From Incurvaria masculella (Eukaryota; Arthropoda; Insecta; Lepidoptera; Incurvariidae), in the NCBI GenBank assembly GCA_946894095.1, contig OX335657.1, positions 7,006,001 to 7,070,000 of the forward strand: DNA of 64,000 nt, read 5' to 3'. This document shows positions 1-11,513 of this stretch, piece after piece. The translations under genes were made by a program, and so were the position numbers. Below the pieces are notes generated by a model. It searched no databases. It saw only the letters and a program-made list of their open reading frames with translations, and was not told where the DNA came from. The stretch's first letter is position 1. Each line of letters starts with the position of its first letter.

Positions 1-1675
1 GGTAATTTTAGGGAAACTAAAATCACCTTCATTTCGCAATTTTTTTTTCATCACTTCGACGAAATCTACTATATGTATGTACCTACAGCAATTGCTGTTT
101 TAAAATTTCTAATGGTTTTGTTTCTGTCACTAGATCACCCACATTATATTAAGTCAATTGTGAATCGAAACTGAATAGTATTTCTTAAATACTCATCATG
201 CTTTACATCGAACCACATTATGTAATCTTTACATACTTTTACTAGAAAAAACAAATTTGAGGTCATTATAATCTCAATACTCTGCCATAGAAAACTATGA
301 CGGATAGGTGGAAAGCTAATAACATCAGCGTAGGCTGCCTGTCTAAAACAAATAAATAAGCAAAGCTGTAAACCAACGTATTTTAATTAATGAAATATCT
401 AACCAAGCTGGTTTCTTTCGACTAAAGGTGCCTTGAATAAAATATGAAATAATATACGAATTCTTCCATTATTAAAATTTACTTTATAATTGTTTTGCTA
501 CAATTCGGTTGAGTTCGCTGATTGATGGCAGCTAACCGGTCAGAGTACGATTTAATTTAAAACTATTTTGACCCTAAAATAATAAATAAAATCACAAGGC
601 ACAAGAGTTTGAACTGAACTAAATATGAAATTTAAACGAGTGCCTAAGCCATTTACGAGGAGTCGCTCTTATGCTCTACTGAGCTGTGTTGGAAGAGCGA
701 AAGCGCAGTGATAATCCAAAGTCTCAACATTTACAGAAGCTCCAAATCGAGTTTATTTTTACACTCTGCTCTCGTCTACGGGCGACTTTCCTTGCATTTT
801 CCTTTTGCTCACTAATAAGCTAAGGAAACTGGGATAATGAGACGCGGCGAGACGGGCCGAACGAAATTACAAACATAAGCTGTAAAAAGCGACCCAGCAA
901 TTTGTTTTCCGAGTGAAATTATTCATTTTTTAGTAGAGAGTAAGAACGGCATCGTAAAAAGTGGTCCAGAAAGTGCTTTTTCGGGAGCGGTTCTAGTAAA
1001 TTTAACCAATAGACCAAGAGTGGGCTTTAATGCGATAAAAAATATTTTAGTTTGTCACATTTGCAACGTATGCCTTATGATGTAAGTAGGAACGGTGGCC
1101 GTACCGAAGAACCAAATGAGCTCCGATAGCTAAATACATCTAATTTCGCAAAACCACACTTATGGTGGCACCATATCAGCCGATTTAGAGACTATTGCAG
1201 AGCTATCAACCTTAGAGCTATCAAGACTCCCAAATTGAAGGAACAAGGAAAGGTACTCGTCGGTAAACATAACCTGACAGTGCGACAGTGAAACGAATTT
1301 CAGAAACGGTGGGTTCTCAAATTTGAAACACAAAACGGTGCTCTGATTCTCTGTGTCATCTGTATCGAAAATAAGTTAAGCTGGGGATGAATATGGGATG
1401 CAAAATCTTAGTGGTTGTCGTAAAAAAATGAGTTGGCATAAATTGAATAATTTAAAAAGTGCGTGTACACCCAAGAGGAAAACGAATGAATAAACGGTAT
1501 TATGGCAGAAATTGTGAATATTATTATTTGGTGGGAAATACTTTCCAAGATTGATTAGGTTTTTTTTTATCTTGTCACACATTCAGCCTCAAGGACCAAT
1601 CCGAGCGATGTTTTGAAACGGCAATATTATTTATGTTTACAGTTCCAGCTAATATAATGGTGGAACTAATATTCC
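1..1675. other. AT-rich non-coding DNA
   Basis: No convincing exon, RNA gene or full-length repeat was seen here. The only open frames are short and lack splice context or recognisable motifs. Confidence 0.6.
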
Positions 1676-2225
1676 GGGAGGTCACGACATTTTTGGTCAC
1701 GATAAAGTAAATGGCTGAATCTGGGTTCACATGTTAGAGACCGACCCTCTGATACTAAATATGTCGGTCTGCCTGCGCCAAGTGGTTGCGTTACCTAGAT
1801 TGGCTATATAAAATATATGTTGGCATGTACCTGCTGATGAATATACTGATTGTCTAGAAACAATAATAACTATTAATTATGCACCAAAAACCATTCGGTT
1901 TTTTAATTAAATACTTATATATACCTAAACTTATGTCTGTAACCTAAATCTCCTATATCTACGAAATGCAACCAAAAATTTGTTCAGTTTTTATATTGCT
2001 AACCAAGTATGTACTGATACTTTCATACTTTGTCATTTGCATCCATTTACCTTATCATATATATTTTTTGTCACCATAACGACTTTTTCAGGCGCCTTAT
2101 CTACGTAACGCAACCACTTGGAACAGGCAGTCCGACACATTTAGCTTCAGAGGGTTGGTATTAATCCCCTGAACCCAGTTTCAGCCATTTACGTTATCGT
2201 TACCATTTATGTCGCGACCTCCTAG
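1676..2225. repeat. Diverged fold-back element with ~130-bp inverted arms
   Basis: The left arm (about 1676-1803) and the right arm (about 2093-2225) are inverted copies. Both carry AAATGGCTGAA, CTGGGTTCA, ACCCTCTGA and CCAAGTGGTTGCGTTAC in mirrored order. Identity is roughly 75-80% by eye, and about 290 bp of AT-rich spacer separates them. There is no ORF inside. It is probably an old non-autonomous DNA transposon (MITE). The exact ends and the target duplication are unclear. Confidence 0.7.
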
Positions 2226-2534
2226 TCTATAAATGCATTTGGTATTATGTACGACTGACATAAAAACAACTTAAAGGTATCTCATAAACTAACTGAATTC
2301 AATAGTGTCAATATTACCTTATTTTATGTTAGTTTTACTGTAATACAATTTTAGTACACTGTTGTCGTTCTAACGTGAGTGCAGAGTTGGTAAATATAAC
2401 TTGCGGGCAGTCGCTGACTGAGCTGTACATGAAGATAAATTGCATTTCTCAATATCACCACACCTTGTTGGGTAAACCGATCGATATCAGCCGCTTCTGC
2501 TGAATAGTTCACACGAAACGTGCTGGAACATTTT

Positions 2535-2820
2535 TAGGGTTCTGTACCCAAATGGTGTCAACGGAACCCTATTACTAAGCATTCGCTGTCCGTCCGTCCA
2601 TCCGTCACAGGGCTGTATCTCATGAACCGTAGTAGGTAGGCAGCTGAGTTGAGCTGAGATGAGCTGATTTATTTTGCCGCTATAACAACAAATAGGTAAC
2701 ATAAAAAAATTATTAAAATTAAATAATAACAAAAAACCATTAGTTTTTTGTGTTAAGTCTTGTACGATGGAACGGAACCCTTCGTGTGCGAGTCCGACTC
2801 GTACTAGACCGGTTTTTTAA
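2535..2820 (+). repeat. (GTCC)n-bearing lepidopteran short element, copy 1
   Basis: It begins AGGGTTCTGTACCC, has a short degenerate GTCC run, then the conserved TGTATCTCATGAACCGT and CGCTATAACAACAAAT blocks, and ends GAGTCCGACTCGTACTAG-ACCGGTTTTTT. The same layout recurs at 9236, 10374, 13510 and 20101. It is non-coding. This copy is fairly diverged. Confidence 0.8.
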
Positions 2821-4878
2821 CATTGTTATTAAATTTTTTTTAATTCAACAACTGCTGGTCACGGAGATATTTAGTTGCTGCTCGAAAGGTTACGACTCGT
2901 CCGTCCGTCCGTTTCTCCATCAGACCCAATTTTATCAGAGTTTTAATGGGGAAAACTTTGAAACCTTAATGAATTACGAATCGAGACATTTTTTTAAGCC
3001 AACGTGAGCAAAAATACTAAAATGTGACTAGAAATATATTAACTTTGCCCTGTGGAGCATAACTAAGATAACTCATATAAGCATTTGCATCCTTTTTTTA
3101 TTTTCAAATTCTAAATTTAAATGTATTTTAATGTTTGTAATACCGCGTGTCTGAGAGGTTTTCTTACAATATAGGAACACACATGTATCTTCTTGAGTAT
3201 TACAGGTATTACATAATTGATGACTTACTATATATGTACTTACTATATATTGACAATATGAATTACATTGACTAAGATATTCTATTCAAGATTTTATTCC
3301 CATTTTTTTATTTTATTTTATTGATGTATGCTAGTCGAGCATTTAAAACTTTTAGAAGCTTTTTTGTTATAGATTAATATTTTTAATAGATAAATCTTAC
3401 ATCTAGCAAGGAAAATAACTTACGGAGGTTTTGTTTTCTTTTCGCGTGGTATACCACAAGATTTTTATCTTAAGGGCCTGGTACTAGCCAAATCGCAAAG
3501 TTAGACGAGGCACCCCAAGTTAACTAACTAAGTCTGACGATTATAAGTGTCATTCTTACAATATATGATTCCTTGTCTAAGAATTGAATTATTTTCGTTA
3601 ATGTATGTTTCCTTTTTCTATTTAAAATACATTGCGGAAACGGTGTCCATTTCCGAACTTTTTTGACTAAATGTAGAAATCTAAAAGCAAATGGAATTTT
3701 TTGTTTATGCATATATGCTGTATTTGCTTATATCTAGAAATCGAATTACTTTCAGATTTCTAATGAGAAAAATCAACTATTTTATTTTTATTATTATTTA
3801 AATAAATGATGGAATAAAAAAATATTAACAATCCATTATCAGTCTGGAGTTCTATTTGGATTTGCTGAAGCGTTTCACTACATATTATTACATTTGTTAT
3901 AAAGTGCATTTGTATGGCGCGAGTAGTTGGCTAGTCCTAGCGCCTTAATTTAATATATTTCAACATTTAACATTACATTGCGATTAGATAACAAAATACC
4001 CCAGGTTTATGTTAACTATCTAAGCACCAATGAATACAATAAAAAATATCCAACTTGATTTCTAGTAATGATTTATTACTAGAAATAAAGAATATTAAAA
4101 ATAATGCAGAGTAAACATTTTTGCAAATTTTGCGATTATAAAGTGCTGAAAAGAGTCGAATGTTATGAATTGGTGCATCTTTTAAACTTTCGTGTGAATC
4201 CCGTACCGTGGTGGCGATACGCCTGCGGGAGTGACATGAACGCTGTATTGAAGGCTCACTCGACGACTGACACAATCTCTAAATCAAATAACGCTACTAC
4301 CGCGCACACTAACAATACTTGTCATCTTCTGTCACGCTCATCCCACAGCTCATTGTCACACGGTGAGGGTGATGTATTCACTCATAGAAGAGGCTTACAG
4401 GACAAAACATGTGCTCAGGAAGTCATTTTGACAGCGCCTGTGGTCTAGTCATACTCTCTCCCAAAATCATGCCAAATAAGATTGTGTATAATTTTCATAA
4501 TTCCTATCGAAAAAAATTAATTTGGTTAAATAGTTTGGTTTCCGTAATATGGTTAAAATGCACTTCATTAGACGCTTCAAAAAAATATTTATTGTATCTT
4601 TATAGCGTACAAAAACCGTAGCTTTGATTTATGGTTGTTATTTTTCATAGGATGCGGTGTTAGGACGACGGTCCATCAAATACACCTTCGATCAGACAAG
4701 AACAGATAGCCAGAGCTAGCAACAAATCGTCTTCAATCAGAGCTCCCAGCGTCTCGGTCCGCAAGCAATACATAACGGCGACATGCCATTACCTCGTGAA
4801 AAATGTCGGCTGCTCGCCATTTTGTCTAGTTTCACGAGAAGAGTACTGACATTTTGTACCTATTTATACCTACTATTT
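2821..4878. other. AT-rich non-coding DNA with possible remnant of a short inverted-end element
   Basis: Nothing coding is supportable. A weak inverted pair, GGCCTGGTACTAGCCAA near 3475 against GGCTAGTCCTAGCGCC near 3928, could be the ends of an old ~475-bp DNA element. A short extra GTCC run lies near 2900. Confidence 0.4.
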
Positions 4879-5292
4879 ACGCGGCTTGTAGCCTAGTAGC
4901 GCGGTGACTTGCCTAGCATACCAGAGGCCTGGGTTCAAATCCTCGCCCCGTTCATGCACAACTTTCTCGTTCTGAGTTGGATAAGTGCATTTCGTCACGA
5001 ATGCGAGCGGCTCCATGGTTCGGAATCCATGTAAAACTGTATGTCTCCTTGGTAAATAGGTGGGAGCGTTTAAGACCGCCCGAGTTGGTACCATCGTATT
5101 GGATGGAAAGATGGTCGAAGCGGCAATGATAAATTGACCGTGTTCCTGGATGGACATCCAGTTCAACGTAGCCGTGCTCATAAAGGGAAGGTCCTGGCAT
5201 GGCACCTAATTCCTTCGGGAATGTGGTGTATTGGGCTAATATCAAAACGGTAATTTTGTGGTATTAGCCATCCATGTCAGGTTGCATAAAAA
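4879..5292 (+). repeat. tRNA-headed SINE, near full length
   Basis: The head carries Pol III internal promoter motifs: an A box TAGCCTAGTAG and a B box GGTTCAAATCC. A body of about 330 bp follows (TTGGATAAGTGCATTTCGTCACGAATG, GGTCCTGGCATGGCACCTA, GTATTAGCCATCCATGT) and the copy ends in an A run after TTGCAT. Relatives lie at 27111 (+) and 61829 (-). The last ~230 bp match the body of the 5S-headed SINEs in this window, so two promoter types share one tail. Confidence 0.85.
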
Positions 5293-5488
5293 AAACCATC
5301 TAAGAACCTTTTTGGTTCTGTTAGGTGTAAAACTAGATATTAATTAACTATATAATCACCTCGCAATTCGCGGAAGGATTGGTGGTTAAACCCATTGAGT
5401 ATAGAAAAATGCGAGTGGCAGCGTAGCCACTATTGCCGTTACGTTAGCGTCTCGGCCAGACAGTTCGCTATACGAATTCGCTCACTCC

Positions 5489-5660
5489 TTTTTTTATGTA
5501 ACTGGACATGGATGGCTATTACCGTACTGACCGTAAGATATTAGCCTAACACACCACATGGGAACTAGGTGCCATTCCAGGAACTTTCTTATGTTGCTCG
5601 GCTACATTGAACTGGATTGAAAACACGGACAACTTCCGCTTCGACCATCGTTCATTCAAT
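5489..5660 (-). repeat. 5S-rRNA-headed SINE, 3' half (split by a LINE)
   Basis: On the minus strand this is the poly(A) end and distal body of the SINE seen intact at 19091 and 45767. It stops at TTCATTCAAT and resumes at 6693 after an inserted LINE fragment. Confidence 0.8.
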
Positions 5661-6692
5661 CGTTCAACATTTAATAAACAAACTAAATACATTGAGCAAT
5701 CCAGATCAGAGTTTAGAATAAATGAAAACGGTGTCCCACAGGGTAGTATTTTGGGACCACTACTATTCTTGCTATACATAAACGATTTGCCAAATATTTC
5801 AAAACACCAATTCATACTATTTGCTAATGCTACATCGGTTGTAATAAAATGTGAAAATCTAGAGACATACGAAACAGAAATAAACAATACCTTATCTTCT
5901 ATAATAACGTGGCTTAGAAAAAATGGTTTGAAAGCGAATCTAAGCAAAACTAAATTCATGCAGTTTCACACATACCAAAGATGTCCTTATGCCCTTAATA
6001 TAACATATAATGGTGAAAAACTTGAAGTATGAAATACATAAAGTTGCTTGGGTTACATCACGATAGCCACTGTAACTGGAAAGATCATGTAGAATCGGTC
6101 TGTACAAAATTAAACAGGTTTGTTTATGCAATAAAACGCTTGTGGCACGTATCTAATAGGGATTCAGCTTTGACCGCCTATCATGGATATGTTAGCTCAG
6201 TGCTCAAATATGGTCTACCACTTTGGGGTAACGCAACTAATGCAGACAGAGTATTTAAGATGCAAAAAAAAAATCATTCGCTCTGTTTGTGGTGCAGGTT
6301 ATTTCGATAGTTGCCGACCTCTGTTTAAAGAGTTAAATATAATGCCGTTTCCCTGCTTGTATATTTATGACATATGTAATTTTGTGAAAAGAAATCAACA
6401 TTATTTCAATTTAGTAAGCTCCAGTCATTGCTATAACACACGGTCGGGACATAATCTTACCCTTCCAAACACAAAGCTCGCAGTATTTAAAAAAAGTGTG
6501 TACTACATAAGTGTAAATTTTTTTAACCATATACCAGAGACACTGAGACAATTGCCATATTTTAAATTTAGGAAAAACTTATATAAGTGGCTCATAGAAA
6601 AAAGTTTTTACAGTGTCCAAGAATATTTTGGAAATGTACTGGAAATGTACGATCATGACCATAATTGTAACAAAATAAATATTTCATATCAT
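5661..6692 (+). pseudogene. 5'-truncated Jockey-type LINE fragment inserted in a SINE
   Basis: The frame from about 5664 encodes reverse transcriptase motif PQGSILGPLLFLLYINDLP, then a FANA motif where catalytic F/YADD is expected, so both catalytic aspartates are gone. Downstream frames (about 6029-6690) give the usual carboxy-terminal region of Jockey-group ORF2, with motifs such as YGLPLWG, SCRPLFKELNI and YNTRSG. Frame changes occur near 6030 and 6260. The insertion is flanked by TTCATTCAAT (5651-5660) and TTCATTTCAAT (6693-6703), which reads as a slightly diverged target site duplication. It is a dead, 5'-truncated copy. Confidence 0.8.
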
Positions 6693-6902
6693 TTCATTTC
6701 AATGCGATCGTACCAACGCGGGCGGCATTAACCCTACCACCTAGTAAGCAAGGAAGGGGACCTACAGTTTTACGTGGAATCGGAACCACAGCCTGCCTCA
6801 AAGGTTGAAAATGGTCACCCATCCAGAACCTAACCGCGATCGGAGGTGCTTACTCAGCTTATCGAATCGCAATGCGTCGCACACTGAGCTTCCGAGGCTG
6901 AC
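6693..6902 (-). repeat. 5S-rRNA-headed SINE, 5' half (split by a LINE)
   Basis: This continues the SINE interrupted at 5660. It covers the central part and the degraded 5S-derived head, ending at CCGAGGCTGA. It is older than the copies at 19091 and 45767, with many substitutions in the 5S-like part. Confidence 0.75.
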
Positions 6903-7857
6903 TCCTGTGAGCCTGAGAGATATTATATACGCCTGACGCGGGGGAAAGTTTGCGGGGACGCGGTGCATGCGTGCACCATGCTTGACAGCTAGTAGCAGGA
7001 CGAGAGTGACATAGAAAAAACGTCAGATAGGATTGAATGCTCGTGAAGTACAAACTACCCACCTAGCTCACCCATGTCACATTGGCGTGTACAACAGATA
7101 TGTATTATAATTTAAAGTGTTTCTGACACTATATTTTGCATTGGATTCTGGCCGGAACTTCTCACAACTGGAATTGCAAGTTACATTTGAAATCGTTTTT
7201 TAAAATTATCGGGAAAAATAAATAAAAAAAACAGCACATGAGTCTTATTTCCGAACACGCATGAGAATACGGCATGAGAGGCGGCAACAGTAAGCCGCGC
7301 TGGCAAGTCGAAAGGAGTGTGCTGGGCAGGGCGGCGGCATGCGGCGCCCTCGCTACACGTGCACAAGGCTCTACGCTTCCGGTTACAATCAGCAGTGTTG
7401 TGCCTGTGTCGATATAAGCCGATTACGATAATTTTAATTTCATGAAGGTGTTTCGCACGTTTTTCGTAACTCACAAATATTAAATAGAGTTTGAGGTATG
7501 GTTGATTCTTTGACTAGCACAGTCTTTGACTAGTGCGGAGGGTAGGATTTAAAAATTATATATAACAGCCGAAGTTGTTTCAACTACAGTGTATACCAAT
7601 TATTTAAGGTACTTGTTCATTAAAATGGTTTCTCTTTTTAAATATGCCTATATTAGCTTTATATAATAATACATATGTACGTTGCAAAGTTTTTATTATG
7701 TATGTAAAATGGCTTCCTGAAATAAAGATTTTAAGCATTTGGTTGCAAATATGAAATATAGCCAACAAGCTAAGCCATCTATGGTACTACCCAGTTACAA
7801 TTAATTTGCGTAAATTACATTGTGCTAATTCAGTGAATCAGCTCAACTCGATTATAC
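6903..7857. other. Non-coding DNA with a small CpG-rich patch
   Basis: No supportable gene. A short GC-rich patch around 7260-7390 stands out from the AT-rich surroundings, but it has no splice sites or motif that would make it an exon. Confidence 0.4.
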
Positions 7858-9010
7858 ATAAAATATTTTTAAATAAAAAAAGGACCGCCTTCAAAAAAGC
7901 GGAACTAAAAAGCAAAAAATAATTGGTTACTTTTAATTAATGTACGACAAGCTATTTTAATACTAACTAATTATGTACAATTTCTTAATTTGTAATCATC
8001 TTTTGAAGTCGGTGCCTTGGGTAGAGTTCACTCCGCACGCTGCTGACCGAACAGACACAATTTCAGCCGAACACACCCGAAGTCTACGAGAGCGTAAACA
8101 ACCTGAGTCAGCAATGATTGCTCCACAGAGCATGCTACCTGGAGATGCCCTTAGCGTTGGTTTACGTGCAAGCTGATATCGATACAGCAGCGCAGCGTAC
8201 TGAAATTGGGTTTTAACGATTATTAGTACTTTCGGCTTTATAAAGGCCAGGCACTGGTGAAGGAGTTGGTAAGTTAATTCGTGCTCTGTGGATTGGTGCT
8301 TCCTACGACATCGTTGTCTGAACGAAACGATTTCTGCCGAAATTGGTGAGATATGTACCTACTAACCGCACACTCGTTTTGACACGTAGTTCAGAGCAGA
8401 CACCTCAAACTCGCTACCAATAGTTTTCTGTTCTTTTTTATATTTGTATTTTTTTTGTTTTGTGTTATGTAGGTATTTAGGCAGAATACAAAGTACAAGC
8501 CTAAATATTTACCATATACATAAGTAGTCGTTGTTTTTATATTGGTTTGTTTGTTTAGTTTGTACAGTTTTCTTGTAAATATTTAGTTTTTACTGTGTGT
8601 ACCTAACACAGTAAAAACTAAATATTTACAAGAAAACTGTTAGTTTAATTTATAAGGAATATTTAAATTACAAAATACTTGCCTAAATACCTACTTACAT
8701 ACGTTTTTCCGACCTGTTTGTTTATTTAATTTTTGATCTTGTGTTTTTTCTTTAAGTAGGTTAATGTAAGTAGCTACCTACTTATATTTCTTTCTTAGCC
8801 ATAGATAATATTAATCTAACTACTTACAGCCCTTATAGAACGTCTACCCAAGGCACCGACTTCAAAAGATGATTACAAATTAAGAAATTGTACATAATTA
8901 GTTAGTATTAAAATAGCTTGTCGTACATTAATTAAAAGTAACCAATTATTTTTTGCTTTTTAGTTCCGCTTTTTTGAAGGCGGTCCTTTTTTTATTTAAA
9001 AATATTTTAT
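7858..9010. repeat. Large palindromic element with perfect 168-bp inverted arms
   Basis: Arms 7858-8025 and 8843-9010 are perfect reverse complements over 168 bp (outer end ATAAAATATTTTTAAAT, inner end GGTGCCTTGGGTAGA). The interior is partly palindromic as well: GTAGGTATTTAGGCA near 8470 mirrors TGCCTAAATACCTAC near 8680, around a perfect hairpin at 8564-8640. No transposase is encoded. It looks like a non-autonomous fold-back element. Perfect arms imply a recent origin or arm homogenisation. Confidence 0.85.
8564..8640. repeat. Perfect 35-bp stem hairpin at the centre of the palindrome
   Basis: Arms 8564-8598 and 8606-8640 pair without mismatch around a 7-nt loop (GTACCTA). A transcript from either strand would form a long uninterrupted duplex. 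Confidence 0.85.
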
Positions 9011-9235
9011 TTTTTGCTTTTTAGTGGTGGCGTAACTTTTTGACTCAAGGTGAGCGAGCCATCCTGCTCAGCTTCACATACAAAGTGGAAAGAAGATGAT
9101 GCGCACCTCACTATCTTATGCGAACCCTCTAAACTGTTACTTAACCCTACAATGAACGAGCATTATGAGAAATGAAACCATTGAGAAATCTCATTTCTGA
9201 CGACAGGTAGACCGGTACCTATCTGGATTCATGAG

Positions 9236-9340
9236 TTCACGGTTCATGAGATAGAGCGCTGGGACAGACGGACGGACGGACGGACAGCGGAAGCTTAGTA
9301 ATATAGTATCCGTTGGTACCCTTTGGGTACGGAACCCTAA
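9236..9340 (-). repeat. (GTCC)n-bearing short element, copy 2 (partial)
   Basis: This is an inverted partial copy containing GGTTCATGAGATA, a GGAC run, and the terminal GGGTACGGAACCCTAA. Only the first third of the element is present. Confidence 0.8.
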
Positions 9341-10035
9341 CAAAGCAAAACTACGAATGTCCAGAACCGCTGAGCTTCTGAACTTCTCATCCTTCCACTG
9401 TTCCGGAGAGTCTGTTTCTTGCGTATGTGTTGTATGAAAATGTGTACATATCGGTCTCGTGTATCCCCTTAACAGTTGAATTTTGTAAAATCACAAACGA
9501 TCCTTTTCGTCATAAAAAGGAGTCACTGAAAAATCGCCTAAATGTGTTCATTTTGACCTGTTTTACCCCCCTAATAGAAGAATTTTCAAAAATATTCTCT
9601 TCGTAAACATTCCCATCTCAAACAAAACCTACTCTGACATTTCTGGGTTCAGCGGCTCTAGAGATAGAAATGTGTACAATTTGCCCTCTTTTACCCCCTT
9701 CAATGCCCCCAACAGTTGAATTAATAAAAATACCTCTCATATTGAGCAATCTCACCCTTAAAGAAAGCTACTGTAACTAAAAAATTACATTTCTGGGTTC
9801 GCGGGCTTAAGAAATTCGATGTTTGTGTTATTTAAGTACCAAACCACTGAACCGATTTTTATAAAAAAAAAATGGGACCAACTAGAAAGTATACCCTTTC
9901 AAACAAAAAAAGATTTTTTCAAATCGGTTCAGGGGTCTTCGAGTAATCGGTGAACATACATAAAAAAAAAAAAGAGAAAAAAAAAAAAGATTCCGAGGAA
10001 TTGAGAACCTCCTCCTTTTTTTCGAAGTCGGTTAA
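9341..10035. repeat. DNA-transposon-like remnant ending TTCGAAGTCGGTTAAAA
   Basis: No ORF. It holds repeated phrases (ACCCCCTTCAATGCCCCC, CATTTCTGGGTTC twice, CCACTGAACCGATTTTTAT, AAATCGGTTCAGGGGTC), then an A-rich tract and the end CTCCTCCTTTTTTTCGAAGTCGGTTAAAA. I infer an old non-autonomous mobile element, class not determined. Confidence 0.45.
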
Positions 10036-10124
10036 AAACACAATAAACTCACAAGTAATGTTAAATATGTAGATACATCAGTAAATCTAGACTAGAGCCA
10101 AACGATAAACATGTTTAATCGTGA

Positions 10125-10313
10125 TTAATTTGAGTTTCGGCGATATCTACATTTGAAGCATTGTAATCAGATTTTGAAAATATTCTGAAAAAGTATTGGT
10201 CGTGACGTTCGTCGGAAGCAGGATACTTTACTTTTACAGTATACTTTTTCAGATTATTTTCAAAATCTGATTACAATGCTTCAAATGTAGATGTCGCAAT
10301 AAACTCAAATTAA
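10125..10313. repeat. Fold-back MITE, ~72-bp arms
   Basis: Left arm 10125-10195 and right arm 10240-10313 are near-perfect inverted copies sharing ATCTACATTTGAAGCATTG and TAATCAGATTTTGAAAAT. A ~45-bp loop lies between them. No coding capacity. Confidence 0.85.
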
Positions 10314-10373
10314 TGAGATAACGGTAATGTCTTATCCATTAAATACACAAAATTATCATGTATAATCGTTTTT

Positions 10374-10672
10374 AGGGTTCCGTACCCAAAGGGTGAAAAC
10401 GGAACCCTATTACTAAGCCTCCGCTGTCCGTCCGTCCGTCCGTCCGTCCGTCTGTCCGTCTGTCACAGGACTGTATCTCAGTAACCGTAACAGGTAGACA
10501 GCTGAAATTTTCACAGATTGTGTATATTTATTTTGCCGTTATAACAACGATTAAAAAATAATTAAAATTAAAGGGGGCTCCCATACAACAAACGTGATTT
10601 CTTTGTATTTTGTGGTTACGATGGTACGGAACCCTTCGTGTGCGAGTCCGACTCGCACTTGGCCGGTTTTTT
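10374..10672 (+). repeat. (GTCC)n-bearing short element, copy 3 (full length)
   Basis: It runs from AGGGTTCCGTACCCAAAGGG through a run of GTCC/GTCT repeats and TATAACAACGA to TGCGAGTCCGACTCGCACTT and GGCCGGTTTTTT. It is about 300 bp. It is the best-preserved plus-strand copy, with no ORF. Confidence 0.9.
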
Positions 10673-10679
10673 AAGTCCA

Positions 10680-10880
10680 CCGAGCAGGTGCAGCCCTACG
10701 TCGGCGGTCGGCGAGCGCGGTACATTGGCTGCGTCGCGCGTCGGCGGCGTAGTGGCGACGGCCGCGAGATGAAAAGAGCCTAGTTGTCGGCGACGCCACC
10801 GACCGGTCTCAAGGACACGTAATTGCTACACCGCGTCGCGTCGCCTCGGCATCGCACGAGCGTAGCGAAAAACACACAAA
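10680..10880. other. CpG-rich block, function unknown
   Basis: A GC- and CpG-dense stretch with repeated GTCGGCG/GGCGACG phrases lies directly beside copy 3 of the GTCC element. It might be a 5' exon or promoter island of the gene whose coding exon is at 11514-12449, or part of a repeat. No splice site or ORF decides between these. Confidence 0.3.
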
Positions 10881-11080
10881 TGAGGGCCTATTGCCAACGC
10901 TAACATTGAGTTCAGGTGTGAATATTTTTTACCTATTTCCGTTTTTACCTTGTACATGGCCTCCTAACACCCACAATTTCTAGAAAATAGTGAGTAAAGT
11001 AAAGTAATTTAAAGGAGTGATAACACCTGATTGCATTCATTTTCATAATAGAGTAAGTTTTGGGATTTCAATAACGTGAA

Positions 11081-11243
11081 AGATGCATTGATGGTCTGGC
11101 TATATTTGAAGAAATAACGGTAAATATCTGACGCTCATATTCTGTGTTCAAGCTTTTTTTACGATATTTGCCTTGTATGAGAATACAAAGATCTAGAGAC
11201 TTAAAAATTTATCTTTAAATTATAGCTAGACCATCAATCTACA
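11081..11243. repeat. Small fold-back element
   Basis: GATGCATTGATGGTCTGGCTATATTTGAAG near 11082 is mirrored by ATAGCTAGACCATCAATCTAC near 11221. Arms are ~37 bp and imperfect, with a ~90-bp loop. It lies ~270 bp 3' of the host exon on that exon's strand, so it is inside the presumed intron. Confidence 0.65.
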
Positions 11244-11513
11244 TATTTACTTTTTTCATCATCGAAATTCGTTGTGGTTATTTTTAAATATAATTAAATG
11301 TTGTATACTTAAGCCATTTTCAGACTGAATAAAATTGGAGTATGTCACGCCCTTAAGCTTGAAAAGAAAACAAAATCGAAAGAAGCAATTTAATAACGTT
11401 ATGAAAGGTTATTGAAACCACCGAAGTAGTGCCTATTATACCAAATGTTCAATGAAAAATCCACAGTATCATATAAATCATTTGCTCGAAACGGAATGCA
11501 ATGAACGACTCAC

